Positions 7,875 through 14,700 of a DNA stretch of 64,000 bases are shown here, piece by piece (position 1 is the stretch's first letter; each line of letters opens with the position of its first letter). Source of the stretch: RGIG5579 sp045541915. GTDB lineage: Bacteria; Bacillota; Clostridia; Oscillospirales; SIG627. The stretch covers positions 22,267 through 86,266 of the forward strand of contig JAZQJZ010000014.1 in assembly GCA_045541915.1 (NCBI GenBank), in the 5' to 3' direction. Both the position numbers and the translations under genes were made by a program. A model generated the notes under the pieces. It saw only the letters and a program-made list of their open reading frames with translations, was not told the origin of the DNA and searched no databases.

Positions 7875-9347
7875 TTATATATCATCCAACGGGAAAATAG
7901 GACGGCGACTTCTTTCAAGAGGTAGCATTTCGGGGTTTTGCGGTGCTTCCGCCGGTGCCTCTACATCGATAATCTTAGCCGCGATTTTGCCGTAAGAGGC
8001 GCGAAAATGGGCAGCGGATTTAACCATTAGGATCTTCATGTCCTGCGGTTGAATACCAATATGCCGGAAAATCTCCAAATCATAAGGCTGTGCATGATAA
8101 GTGCACACAATCACCTGAACCCCATCAATCTGCAAAAGTGCACAGTGACCGAAATCAGCGATTACACCCTTGTACATTTCATCGCGGTTCCGAAACCGGC
8201 CGTCGGTGATTGCCTTTACATAGGCATTACATTCGATAGGACCTCCGGTAAGCTGCGGAACAACCTTGCCACCTAATTTCACACCAATCGTACTACCTAC
8301 GCCGGCGGAGATGGCCTGCTCAACTGTTTCTGGATCATATATAACAGCAACTGCTGCATCGGTTACCTTCATTTCCAGCATTGTTCTCAGCAGGAGTGTG
8401 GAATCGGTTGAGGCGCCAGACCCGGGATTATCAGAGACATCCGCCAACACCACTGGAAAACGGTCGCTGTTCAGTGCTTCTTGAACAGCATCCTTTGCAG
8501 TATAAAACTCACGGCGCAGCTTCCTTCTCGCTTCAAAAATATCGTCACCTAAATCGTCAGCTGTTTTTTGCGCCAATACCGGATCTCCGTCGGATACGGA
8601 AATCACCGCAACACCTTGCTCATAAATGTCCGAAGCAAAAAAACCGTGGCAGATATTTACATTGATCATTTTCTCACTTTCGCGCAGGGCTTGTGCGCGA
8701 GCCAAAAAAGGTGCAAACACAGGCTCTTGATCCGGCATATAGGGCAGGATCATATTCAGTTTTTTCCAAGCCATAACCGGTGTTTGTTTGCCTTCTAGCG
8801 TGTCGTGCATACAGTTTGCGGCACGAAGACCGGTTTCGTAGGAGTCAATATGGGGATAGCGGTCAAAAACAAACAATGCATCTGCATGATCCACCATCTT
8901 TTGTGTCATATTCACATGCAGATCCAACGTCGCCATAATGGGCACATCGGGTCCAAGCATCTTACGCAATCGCTCCAATATCTCACCCTCGGCATCCTCC
9001 ATTTCCTCAGTCACCATAGCGCCATGCAAAGAAAGCAGAACTGCATCAATTTGTTTCTCTTGCTCAATTGCAGTAGCGATTTTGTCCATAAAGAACTCCC
9101 ACACCTCCTGAGTAACTACCGGGCCGGGACTAGCGCCTAAAGTGACAGGGGCAACAAAACGGTAGTCATCCAAAGGATCAAACACATCAAAATAAGCACC
9201 AATTACCGATTTAGATCCTTGATATCTCTCTCGGATGTCTTCGATGCCACAGCTAAAATTGCGTCTGCGAAACATCTCCATGTCGGTAATTCCCTGCGCA
9301 TAACGATTGGTTTCGTGAAAGAATTCACCAGTTAGTATCGTTTTCAT
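7875..9347 (-). CDS. M81 family metallopeptidase (MlrC-like)
   Basis: The 490-aa protein belongs to peptidase family M81, typified by MlrC of microcystin-degrading bacteria; many homologues act on other, unknown amide substrates. Family landmarks are the N-terminal GEFFHETNRYAQG, the segment LLSLHGAMVTEEMEDAEGEI, MATLDLHVNMTQKMVDHAD and DRYPHIDSYETG. These contain the His and Asp residues expected to bind zinc. The C-terminal domain has DVSDNPGSGASTDSTLLL. ATG 9347 is chosen because GGAGG lies eight bases before it, although the frame is open to 9404. A strong promoter at 9376-9404 abuts spoVAC remnant C. M81 genes often occur beside LarA-like and amidohydrolase genes, and here a LarA-like fragment lies next to it, so the pair may be the rest of a catabolic cassette. 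Confidence 0.88.
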   Translation of the reverse strand: MKTILTGEFFHETNRYAQGITDMEMFRRRNFSCGIEDIRERYQGSKSVIGAYFDVFDPLDDYRFVAPVTLGASPGPVVTQEVWEFFMDKIATAIEQEKQIDAVLLSLHGAMVTEEMEDAEGEILERLRKMLGPDVPIMATLDLHVNMTQKMVDHADALFVFDRYPHIDSYETGLRAANCMHDTLEGKQTPVMAWKKLNMILPYMPDQEPVFAPFLARAQALRESEKMINVNICHGFFASDIYEQGVAVISVSDGDPVLAQKTADDLGDDIFEARRKLRREFYTAKDAVQEALNSDRFPVVLADVSDNPGSGASTDSTLLLRTMLEMKVTDAAVAVIYDPETVEQAISAGVGSTIGVKLGGKVVPQLTGGPIECNAYVKAITDGRFRNRDEMYKGVIADFGHCALLQIDGVQVIVCTYHAQPYDLEIFRHIGIQPQDMKILMVKSAAHFRASYGKIAAKIIDVEAPAEAPQNPEMLPLERSRRPIFPLDDI

Positions 9348-9375
9348 AGCCCACGCCTCCCTTGTAATTACAATG

Positions 9376-9404
9376 ATTGTATCACAGGTGGTATCTCTTT
9401 TCAA
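9376..9404 (-). promoter_or_regulatory. sigma-A-type promoter of the M81 gene
   Basis: On the minus strand TTGAAA (9399-9404), 17 bp, TACAAT (9376-9381). The -35 box is only 8 bp from the end of spoVAC remnant C. Confidence 0.75.
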
Positions 9405-9412
9405 GGTTTAAT

Positions 9413-9650
9413 TCAACATACGCTTCCAAACACTACGCCTTCGGACACGCCATACACAATCACCGGCCCGGCAATGGGGAGCGATGGAAGCGCCGCCGGT
9501 GGCGGATGCAGCGACCTGAGCGAGTGGCCGCGGTCGGCAGATGACGAAGCCGCGCTGTCGGTAGGGAAGATGCCGGGCACCGCAACAAGAGAACATCTTT
9601 GCACCAACCCCGAGAATCATACCCTCTGCTGCTGTCAATATAGGACCCAT
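9413..9650 (-). pseudogene. spoVAC 3'-end remnant C, interrupted by a GC-rich insert
   Basis: Reading leftward from 9650, ATGGGTCCT opens MGPILTAAEGMILGVGAKMF. The match to spoVAC stops near 9590 and resumes near 9477 as IAGPVIVYG, followed by a degenerate end (VSEGVVFGSVC) and TGA at 9413. The roughly 113 bp in between are foreign and GC-rich. The 5' break is the same as in remnants A and B. The open frames covering this stretch are not genes: they have no start signal and cross the insert by chance. Confidence 0.85.
9477..9590. repeat. GC-rich insert of about 113 bp inside spoVAC remnant C
   Basis: Comparison with the intact gene places an extra block between CCCGGCAATGG and GAACATCTTTGCACC. 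It is strikingly GC-rich for this window and contains short hairpins such as CCGCC-GGT-GGCGG (about 9491-9505) and GGCCGCGGTCGGC (about 9525-9537). It looks like a small interspersed palindromic (REP or MITE-like) element. No second copy exists in this window, so repeat status is an inference. Confidence 0.5.
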
Positions 9651-9910
9651 TAGTTTTTATAAAATATTGATTTTTCTCTGATAAAGTGTTATATTAACTA
9701 TGACAAACCAACTAAATAATGCAGAAGGTATATTTTATAGGGATATTATACGCTTTCGGCCCATAGAATGAATTTGATAAAAATGCAAATTCTGATTCTG
9801 TAGGTATAAAGTGTTAGCTTTCTGCGGAGTTGGTTTGGCGACTATCGGAGTTTGCGTTTTTTGTGCGGTTACTTCGGTAGCCGCACTTTTTATTTACGGG
9901 AGGATGTATT
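9651..9910. other. leader region of the cargo membrane-protein gene, with a hairpin
   Basis: About 260 bp. The left half is AT-rich, with nothing recognisable. On the right, GTGCGG - TTACTTCGGTA - CCGCAC followed by TTTTTATTT (about 9866-9897) looks like a terminator just before the ribosome-binding site ACGGGAGG of the next gene. A leader attenuator or the end of a short upstream transcript is possible. Confidence 0.45.
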
Positions 9911-9964
9911 ATGACATATCAGGAACTAAGAGAGCAGACATCGCTTTTTTGGCATCAGTCTATT
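9812..9964 (+). CDS. possible 50-aa hydrophobic peptide overlapping the cargo gene
   Basis: A GTG-started frame reads LAFCGVGLATIGVCVFCAV and TSVAALFIYGRMYYDISG, then stops after overlapping the next gene by about 50 bp in another frame. It is one long hydrophobic, cysteine-containing stretch, as in small membrane peptides. Its start signal is weak (TAGGTATAAAGT) and it spans the hairpin described above, so it may equally be a chance frame. Confidence 0.25.
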
Positions 9965-11359
9965 GAACGCGCAAGAATAGAGCGTTTTGCACGGAACAAG
10001 ATGGCATTAATTACAGTTATAGGTTCTTTGCTTGCATTTTATGGAATAGCGGTAACTTATTTATATTCGCCGGAACAGGCAGAGATAATTAATATATTTT
10101 TAATTACTCCTATATGGCAATATTCTTCTTCTTTACTTGCTAAATTTGGTTTTTCTGCACCTATGACCATCGTAGCATTAGGTGTTTGCTCGTCGCTGAT
10201 AGCAATTCTCTTTACGACAATCTTTGCAATGCTCCATCCTGTAAAACAATCCCATTCGTTGGTGTTATCAGAAGAAGAAAACCTTAGTAATATGACAAAA
10301 TTAAAAGAACAGTTCTTTGATAATGCTAAACAGCGAATCAAAGGAGCTTCCGACAACTTCAGTAACATATGCTGGTTTTTACTTTTTGCTCTGATAATAT
10401 CAATTGCTATGGGCGTTCAAGGCGGAAAAGTATTTGCAGGTATCTGCTACGGTTTTTTATCGTACATTATTTTGTTTATCTTCCGTGGATTATTTATAGC
10501 CGTGGTAAAGCCTTTTTGGAAGAAAGATTGCTGGGAAACGCAAGAAATCAAAATTGAAGCTGAGTTTGACTCCATTATTTCTGAATCAGAAACCGAAGAA
10601 TCTGCAGAAAGCACATCAGAAAACATTAAACAGGAAGAAGACAGCGAAGATATAGAAGAGTCGCCCGAAGAACATATACAATGCGAAGAATCCAAAAATG
10701 CAGAACAAAACGAAGAAGTAGAACAAATACAAGAGAATATCTTGGCTGATATGCTTGGTGGAGAGAAGATGTACGAAGAAGCCATTGCCTCTAATCCGGT
10801 CAATGAAGAATTGATGAAGCAAGCCGCAAAACTTGGCAGTGTAAGTGCGTGTTATTATTTAGGAAAAAACCTGCTTTCAGATTGGTTGTCCGATATGTAT
10901 ACCGCAGAGGAAAAAGAAGAAATTGCAGAAAATGCTGCAAAATATTTCGATGTAGCAAGACAGATTGCAACATTAGGAAAGTTAGATATTAAAACAGAAT
11001 GTCAGTTCTTGTGGTTGTTTAGCAGATTGCAGTATGAAAGTAATACAAAAAGCCAATGGAAACAGATGCTGAGTGATTTAAGGGATGTTCAAAAAACAGG
11101 TAACCTGCCCGAAGAATACAGCGGAACACTAGAACTTGCTATCAAATCTGTCGTTAATAATATTGACAGATTTGATGACCAACCGGCCTCTCAACCATCC
11201 TATGATACAGAGCCCACAAAAATACTTTACTGCAAATTCCGCAATGGTGCCATTTGCACAAAGGAAAGTGGTTCAGCAATGATATATCATTGTAATTATG
11301 TAGATTGTCCTGGTGTTTGTCCAACAGCTCGTAGCAGCGGTGGACTCGGATATAGATAA
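9911..11359 (+). CDS. unknown membrane protein with acidic linker, Sel1/TPR-like part and Cys cluster
   Basis: 482 aa, not recognised. It starts at ATG 9911 after GGGAGG. Residues about 30-200 hold hydrophobic segments in two pairs (MALITVIGSLLAFYGIAVTYL; APMTIVALGVCSSLIAILFT; ICWFLLFALIISIAMGVQGG; GICYGFLSYIILFIFRGLF). Residues about 215-280 are very acidic (ESETEESAESTSENIKQEED). A helical part resembling Sel1/TPR repeats follows (AAKLGSVSACYYLGKNLLSD). The last 40 residues contain cysteines (CKFRNGAICTK; YHCNYVDCPGVCPTA), suggesting a metal-binding or disulfide-bonded tail. It is the only gene between spoVAC and remnant C, thus the cargo of the apparently most recent insertion. It ends at a strong terminator that borders spoVAC. 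Confidence 0.6.
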   Translation: MTYQELREQTSLFWHQSIERARIERFARNKMALITVIGSLLAFYGIAVTYLYSPEQAEIINIFLITPIWQYSSSLLAKFGFSAPMTIVALGVCSSLIAILFTTIFAMLHPVKQSHSLVLSEEENLSNMTKLKEQFFDNAKQRIKGASDNFSNICWFLLFALIISIAMGVQGGKVFAGICYGFLSYIILFIFRGLFIAVVKPFWKKDCWETQEIKIEAEFDSIISESETEESAESTSENIKQEEDSEDIEESPEEHIQCEESKNAEQNEEVEQIQENILADMLGGEKMYEEAIASNPVNEELMKQAAKLGSVSACYYLGKNLLSDWLSDMYTAEEKEEIAENAAKYFDVARQIATLGKLDIKTECQFLWLFSRLQYESNTKSQWKQMLSDLRDVQKTGNLPEEYSGTLELAIKSVVNNIDRFDDQPASQPSYDTEPTKILYCKFRNGAICTKESGSAMIYHCNYVDCPGVCPTARSSGGLGYR

Positions 11360-11374
11360 TTCCACATAAATCAC

Positions 11375-11408
11375 AAAAAAGGCTTGACCGATTTGGTCAA
11401 GCCTTTTT
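11375..11408. terminator. bidirectional terminator between the cargo gene and spoVAC
   Basis: AAAAAAGGCTTGACC - GATTT - GGTCAAGCCTTTTT, adjacent to the spoVAC stop codon. Its stem resembles that at 7840-7872. Confidence 0.85.
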
Positions 11409-11410
11409 CA

Positions 11411-11848
11411 TTAGAATAATGTGGTTATCCAGTAAATAACCCCATACACCACACTTGCCACCGTACCATACACAATGACCGGACCCGCAATGGTAAACAT
11501 CTTTGCGCCAAGCCCGAGTACAAAGCCCTCTGCTTTGTTGTCAATTGCAGGAGAACACATTGCGTTGGCAAAACCGGTGATTGGCACTAAGGTTCCCGCA
11601 CCCGCTTTTTTTGCCAGACTATCAAACCAGCCAATTCCGGTAAAAAGACAAGCAAAGAAAATAAGTGTTATAGAAACAAGCTTCTTTGAAGTTTCTTCAT
11701 TGATTTGCATACTTTGATATAGATTCAATAGCACCTTCCCAAAAGTGCAAATGCCGCCACCGACAAAAAAAGCCCAAATGCAATCTTTGATCACTGGTGA
11801 TTTCTTGCTATGTCGAATTGTATATTGTTTATACGATTTGTTTTTCAT
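11411..11848 (-). CDS. spoVAC: stage V sporulation protein AC
   Basis: SpoVAC is a polytopic membrane subunit of the SpoVA dipicolinic-acid channel; in Bacillus it acts as a mechanosensitive channel. The 145-aa product starts at ATG 11848 after GAGG; the longer frame to 11875 has no start signal. Features are a basic N-terminus (KSYKQYTIRHSKKSP), the family segment WAFFVGGGICTFGKVLL, the KKAGAGTLVPITGFANAM region, and the C-terminal EGFVLGLGAKMF and TIAGPVIVYG. It is complete, but its usual downstream partner spoVAD is 8.7 kb away, and three more copies of its 3' end lie between. A 59-aa gene lies just upstream and probably shares a sigma-G promoter (12094-12123). Confidence 0.93.
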   Translation of the reverse strand: MKNKSYKQYTIRHSKKSPVIKDCIWAFFVGGGICTFGKVLLNLYQSMQINEETSKKLVSITLIFFACLFTGIGWFDSLAKKAGAGTLVPITGFANAMCSPAIDNKAEGFVLGLGAKMFTIAGPVIVYGTVASVVYGVIYWITTLF

Positions 11849-11879
11849 TGTATTAACCTCAGCAAAACTTGACAAAGCA

Positions 11880-11909
11880 CCTTTTGAACGATAATATTAA
11901 TTCAAAAGG
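11880..11909. repeat. inverted repeat between spoVAC and the upstream small gene
   Basis: CCTTTTGAA - 12 nt - TTCAAAAGG, a perfect 9-bp repeat that includes the stop codon of the upstream small gene. There is no T run, so it may be an RNA processing or stabilising hairpin rather than a terminator. Confidence 0.5.
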
Positions 11910-12076
11910 ATGTTGGAGTAGGGGAGAGATGGCGCATCTTTTTGTCTGTTTGATGAAAAATAGATACAGGGGCGCACATCTCCATTGAAAATACTGTTTA
12001 TTGTATCGTAATGAAACCGGCAAGATCCATTGACTCTGTGTATACAGTCTTTTCTGCACTCGTATTCATAAATCAT
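11897..12076 (-). CDS. small Cys-rich protein (DCxH...C...CxYF type)
   Basis: 59 aa, from ATG 12076 five to six bases after GAGGTG; the track-like longer start is the GTG inside that Shine-Dalgarno. The sequence has four cysteines (YECRKDCIHRVNGSC, then RPCIYF). Short clostridial proteins with this CxxDCxH...GxC...CxYF pattern are often annotated hypothetical or, misleadingly, hydroxymyristoyl-ACP dehydratase. The spacing suggests a zinc or iron-sulfur knuckle; the function is unknown. It lies 48 bp upstream of spoVAC behind a sigma-G-like promoter, which suggests expression in the forespore. Confidence 0.65.
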   Translation of the reverse strand: MIYEYECRKDCIHRVNGSCRFHYDTINSIFNGDVRPCIYFSSNRQKDAPSLPYSNILLN

Positions 12077-12093
12077 AAATTTCACCTCGAATT

Positions 12094-12123
12094 TATTATG
12101 TGTAGAGTTTTTAGAATTATCAA
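12094..12123 (-). promoter_or_regulatory. putative sigma-G promoter of the small Cys-rich gene and spoVAC
   Basis: On the minus strand TTGATA (12118-12123), 17 bp, CATAATA (12094-12100). The -10 is a full match to the sigma-G consensus CATAMTA; the -35 matches about four of six positions. Confidence 0.55.
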
Positions 12124-12138
12124 AAAAAGGAGTCTGTT

Positions 12139-12942
12139 TTGAAGATTAGAGTTGCAAGGAACGCGGATTTACCTGCTATTCGTGAATTGTGGAAATGCTG
12201 TTTTCATGATTCTGATGACTATCTGGATCTGTATTTTTCGAAGCGCTTTTGTGCTAGAAAGACGCCGCTCGCTTTTGTTGACAAAAAACTTATTGGAATG
12301 GTCCACTTGCTACCATGTACTGTTTTTCCGCAACAAAAAGCTTTATACTGGTACGCGGCGTGCATCCACCCGGATTTTCGAAAAATGGGCTATTTTAGAT
12401 CTCTTGTCAAAACAGTTTTAAACCATTCTAAAACTGCAGGCTTCACGAATATTTGTCTCCCGACTCCGGGACTTGAGGATTTATATCAAAATTTAGGTTT
12501 CACCTATACATACTATATTAAAGAAACGCATTTTTCTGATGTAACACTTATGCAGAACATATCAATCAAAAAAGCAAACGCCCATGATTTTTTAAAATTA
12601 CTGAAAATAAAATTGGGAGGTGCTGTTTGGAATGAATCGGATGTTCAATATGCTATAGAGGAAAACCAATTCTGTAACGGGGATGCTATCAAGTTTTTGT
12701 TTCAACAAAAAACATTTGTTGCACTTGGAATCCGGAAGGATGATGGAATTATAATCGAAAATACCAATATGGACATCGAAGTTGCAAAAGCGTGTCAGGG
12801 GAATATTTTGGAGTACTTTAATTCCCAAAAAATGATCCTACGTCAATCTCCTAAAAATGATAATGCTTCAGGCTTAACACCACATGGTCAAAGCGATTCG
12901 CCAATTGAAATAGGGGCGAACCTGACATTCTCACTTTCATAA
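12139..12942 (+). CDS. GNAT-family N-acetyltransferase
   Basis: 267 aa with a TTG start at 12139 preceded by AAAGGAG. The N-terminal ~140 residues form a GNAT acetyl-CoA-dependent fold: KIRVARNADLPAIRELWKCC, then the acetyl-CoA-binding loop area YAACIHPDFRKMGYFRSLVK and the end motif PTPGLEDLYQNLGFTYTYY. The C-terminal ~120 residues are a second domain without a family I recognise, so this resembles the two-part acetyltransferases of the Eis type. It is divergent from the small Cys-rich/spoVAC unit; the substrate is not predictable. Confidence 0.78.
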   Translation: MKIRVARNADLPAIRELWKCCFHDSDDYLDLYFSKRFCARKTPLAFVDKKLIGMVHLLPCTVFPQQKALYWYAACIHPDFRKMGYFRSLVKTVLNHSKTAGFTNICLPTPGLEDLYQNLGFTYTYYIKETHFSDVTLMQNISIKKANAHDFLKLLKIKLGGAVWNESDVQYAIEENQFCNGDAIKFLFQQKTFVALGIRKDDGIIIENTNMDIEVAKACQGNILEYFNSQKMILRQSPKNDNASGLTPHGQSDSPIEIGANLTFSLS

Positions 12943-12962
12943 CCTCAAAAATTTAATATACA

Positions 12963-12990
12963 ATTAGACAAAATGCAAATTTTGTCTAAT
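12963..12990. repeat. perfect 12-bp inverted repeat
   Basis: ATTAGACAAAAT - GCAA - ATTTTGTCTAAT, 20 bp after the acetyltransferase stop codon. The stem is AT-rich with no T run, so it fits an operator or a weak hairpin better than a classical terminator. Confidence 0.55.
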
Positions 12991-13010
12991 CTAGGGAATG
13001 GAGATTTAGA

Positions 13011-13139
13011 TGGAATTCCTAATGCTGCTATCCATTTCGGTTATTCACTTGTTTTCATCGTTGTTTCGCGTTGTTCAGCGTACTTCGCAACATAAAAAGC
13101 AAACATACAGTAATTGTATGTTTGCTTTTTATGTTTAAT
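13011..13139 (+). CDS. possible 42-aa small membrane peptide
   Basis: ATG about six bases after GGAG opens MEFLMLLSISVIHLFSSLF, then a basic tail (RVVQRTSQHKKQ). It runs into the terminator hairpin at 13094-13130, where the encoded residues are dictated by the stem, which argues against a conserved protein. It is too short to test by composition. Confidence 0.25.
13094..13130. terminator. bidirectional terminator
   Basis: AAAAAGCAAACATACA - 5 nt - TGTATGTTTGCTTTTT, a 16-bp stem. It ends the leftward housekeeping operon at 13149 and any rightward transcript from the acetyltransferase side. Confidence 0.88.
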
Positions 13140-13148
13140 ATTTGTTTG

Positions 13149-13451
13149 CTACTTCAGCAAATCTAAAATTTGATTGGAATATAAGAAGCCTGTAGCTCTC
13201 TTGTGCACCTTGCTGTTTTTTATGCAAATAAACTCAGGAGCGTGTTGTATACTCAATGCGTCGCAGATTTCAGGCTCAAGGTCAACATCAACTGAATATG
13301 TCTTAAAGCTCTTACCAATCAACTGATCAACTTCACGGATAGATTCAAGGGAGAGCGTACTTATGGAATGGTATGCCTTGTAGAAGAAAATCAAACTAAC
13401 CTCTCCAGAAAGAATCACGTCGTTAAAATCTTCTCTCTTTAATTGTTCCAT
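13149..13451 (-). CDS. thioredoxin-fold protein lacking the CxxC motif
   Basis: 100 aa from ATG 13451 (GGTGAT eight bases upstream). The pattern is thioredoxin-like: SGEVSLIFFYKAYHSIS where the active site would be, a middle strand KTYSVDVDLEPEICDALSIQ, the cis-Pro-like HAPEFICIKNSK, and a C-terminal helix. The catalytic CxxC is replaced by YHSIS, so redox activity is unlikely and a binding or structural role is more plausible. It is the last gene of the leftward operon after the U32 protein. Its family is inferred from the strand pattern only. Confidence 0.6.
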   Translation of the reverse strand: MEQLKREDFNDVILSGEVSLIFFYKAYHSISTLSLESIREVDQLIGKSFKTYSVDVDLEPEICDALSIQHAPEFICIKNSKVHKRATGFLYSNQILDLLK

Positions 13452-13477
13452 ATAGCAAATCACCAATTATACAAAAT

Positions 13478-14698
13478 TTAATAGCGCTTACGGATGATAT
13501 CACCTGTATGAAGCCTCTGGTTTGTTTTAATATAAAAAACCATCTGCGGATGTTGGCATGATTCAATTGGGTTCATTTTGTCATCAAACATTTGCAAAAC
13601 ATCTAGATGCTGTCCGGTAAGTCCTGGTGTTAAAAATTCGCAGTTTTCCCCGACAGAAAACTTGTTCTTTTGACGGCATTTGGCGATACTGTCGTTTTCA
13701 TTAAAGTCAAGTACACTGCATAGGAAAGATTGTTCGCCGATATAACCGCTATTGGATGCAAAATGACTATTTTGCATTTTGGGGTCGAAAAAATATCCTG
13801 TGCAAAATTCACGGTGAGAAACAGACTCCAATTCCCGAACAAGAGAAGGAATATCTGCGGAAGAGCCATTTTTAAGTGCAATTCTGTATGCATTACTTAC
13901 AACCGCAGTATAATATGCGCTTTTCATTCGGCCTTCGATTTTAAGACTATCAACACCAACATCACATAATTCTTTTAAATGCTCGATCATACAGAGGTCT
14001 TTAGAACCAAAAATATAACTGCCTTCCGGATAAATTTCGCAAGTAAGAACATCATCTGGCCGTTTTTCTTCGTAAAAACGGTACTGCCAACGGCAAGGCT
14101 GCGTGCACGCTCCCCTATTAGCATCTCTTCCGGTAAAATATTCAGAAAGCATACATCTGCCCGAGAATGAGACGCACATAGAACCGTGGACAAAGGTTTC
14201 CAGTTCCAAATCATCCGGGATGTTCTTTTTGATTGCCTCAATATCACGAAGTGATAATTCGCGTGCCAAAACAATACGTTTTGCACCTAAATCGTACCAC
14301 ATATTACAGGAATGTGAGTTAACCGTAGCGGCTTGAGTCGAAATGTGAATGGGAATATTTTCGATTTTTTTCTTGCAAAGGCGAAGAACGCCAAGATCTG
14401 CCACAATGACGGCATCCGGTTTCACTTCAGATATCATTTCCAAATACTCTTCCAGAGCGAGAAAATCATCCTCTCTCGGCATTACATTGAGAGTGAGATA
14501 GACCTTTTTTTCGTTTTTGTGAGCAAATTCTACAGCGGAAAAAAGCTCCAAGTTGGAAAAGTTATCAGCACCGGCGCGCATTCCAAAACGACTGCCGGCA
14601 AGGTAAACAGCATCGGCACCGAAGCGAAATGCCGCTTCCATTTTTTCAAAATTTCCTGCCGGAGCAAGCAGCTCCGGCAGAACTGTTTTTTTATTCAT
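13478..14698 (-). CDS. trhP: U32 family protein, probable tRNA uridine hydroxylation factor (TrhP-like)
   Basis: 406 aa. Formerly called collagenase-like U32 peptidases, these proteins are now linked to prephenate-dependent 5-hydroxylation of tRNA uridine-34 (TrhP/YegQ, RlhA). Motifs: LLAPAGNFEKMEAAFRFGAD at the N-terminus, the NVMPREDD strand, TQAATVNSHSCNMWYDLGAK, ETFVHGSMCVSFSGRCMLSE and NRGACTQPCRWQYRF. The conserved cysteines of the last two probably bind an iron-sulfur cluster. DSLKIEGRMKSAYY is a further family signature. It begins two bases after the M18 aminopeptidase stop, in one operon with prfA and other translation genes, which fits a role in tRNA modification. Which of the TrhP paralogue types it is cannot be told here. 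Confidence 0.85.
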   Translation of the reverse strand: MNKKTVLPELLAPAGNFEKMEAAFRFGADAVYLAGSRFGMRAGADNFSNLELFSAVEFAHKNEKKVYLTLNVMPREDDFLALEEYLEMISEVKPDAVIVADLGVLRLCKKKIENIPIHISTQAATVNSHSCNMWYDLGAKRIVLARELSLRDIEAIKKNIPDDLELETFVHGSMCVSFSGRCMLSEYFTGRDANRGACTQPCRWQYRFYEEKRPDDVLTCEIYPEGSYIFGSKDLCMIEHLKELCDVGVDSLKIEGRMKSAYYTAVVSNAYRIALKNGSSADIPSLVRELESVSHREFCTGYFFDPKMQNSHFASNSGYIGEQSFLCSVLDFNENDSIAKCRQKNKFSVGENCEFLTPGLTGQHLDVLQMFDDKMNPIESCQHPQMVFYIKTNQRLHTGDIIRKRY

Positions 14699-14700
14699 TA

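Noticed and set aside
9408..9650. Open frames of 64 and 80 codons on the minus strand
   Set aside because: They are spoVAC remnant C read across the GC-rich insert; no start signal, and the product is not a SpoVAC protein.
2700..11410. Prophage or integrative conjugative element between spoVAC and spoVAD
   Set aside because: No phage structural, replication, conjugation or recombinase gene is present; the contents are metabolic or unknown genes.
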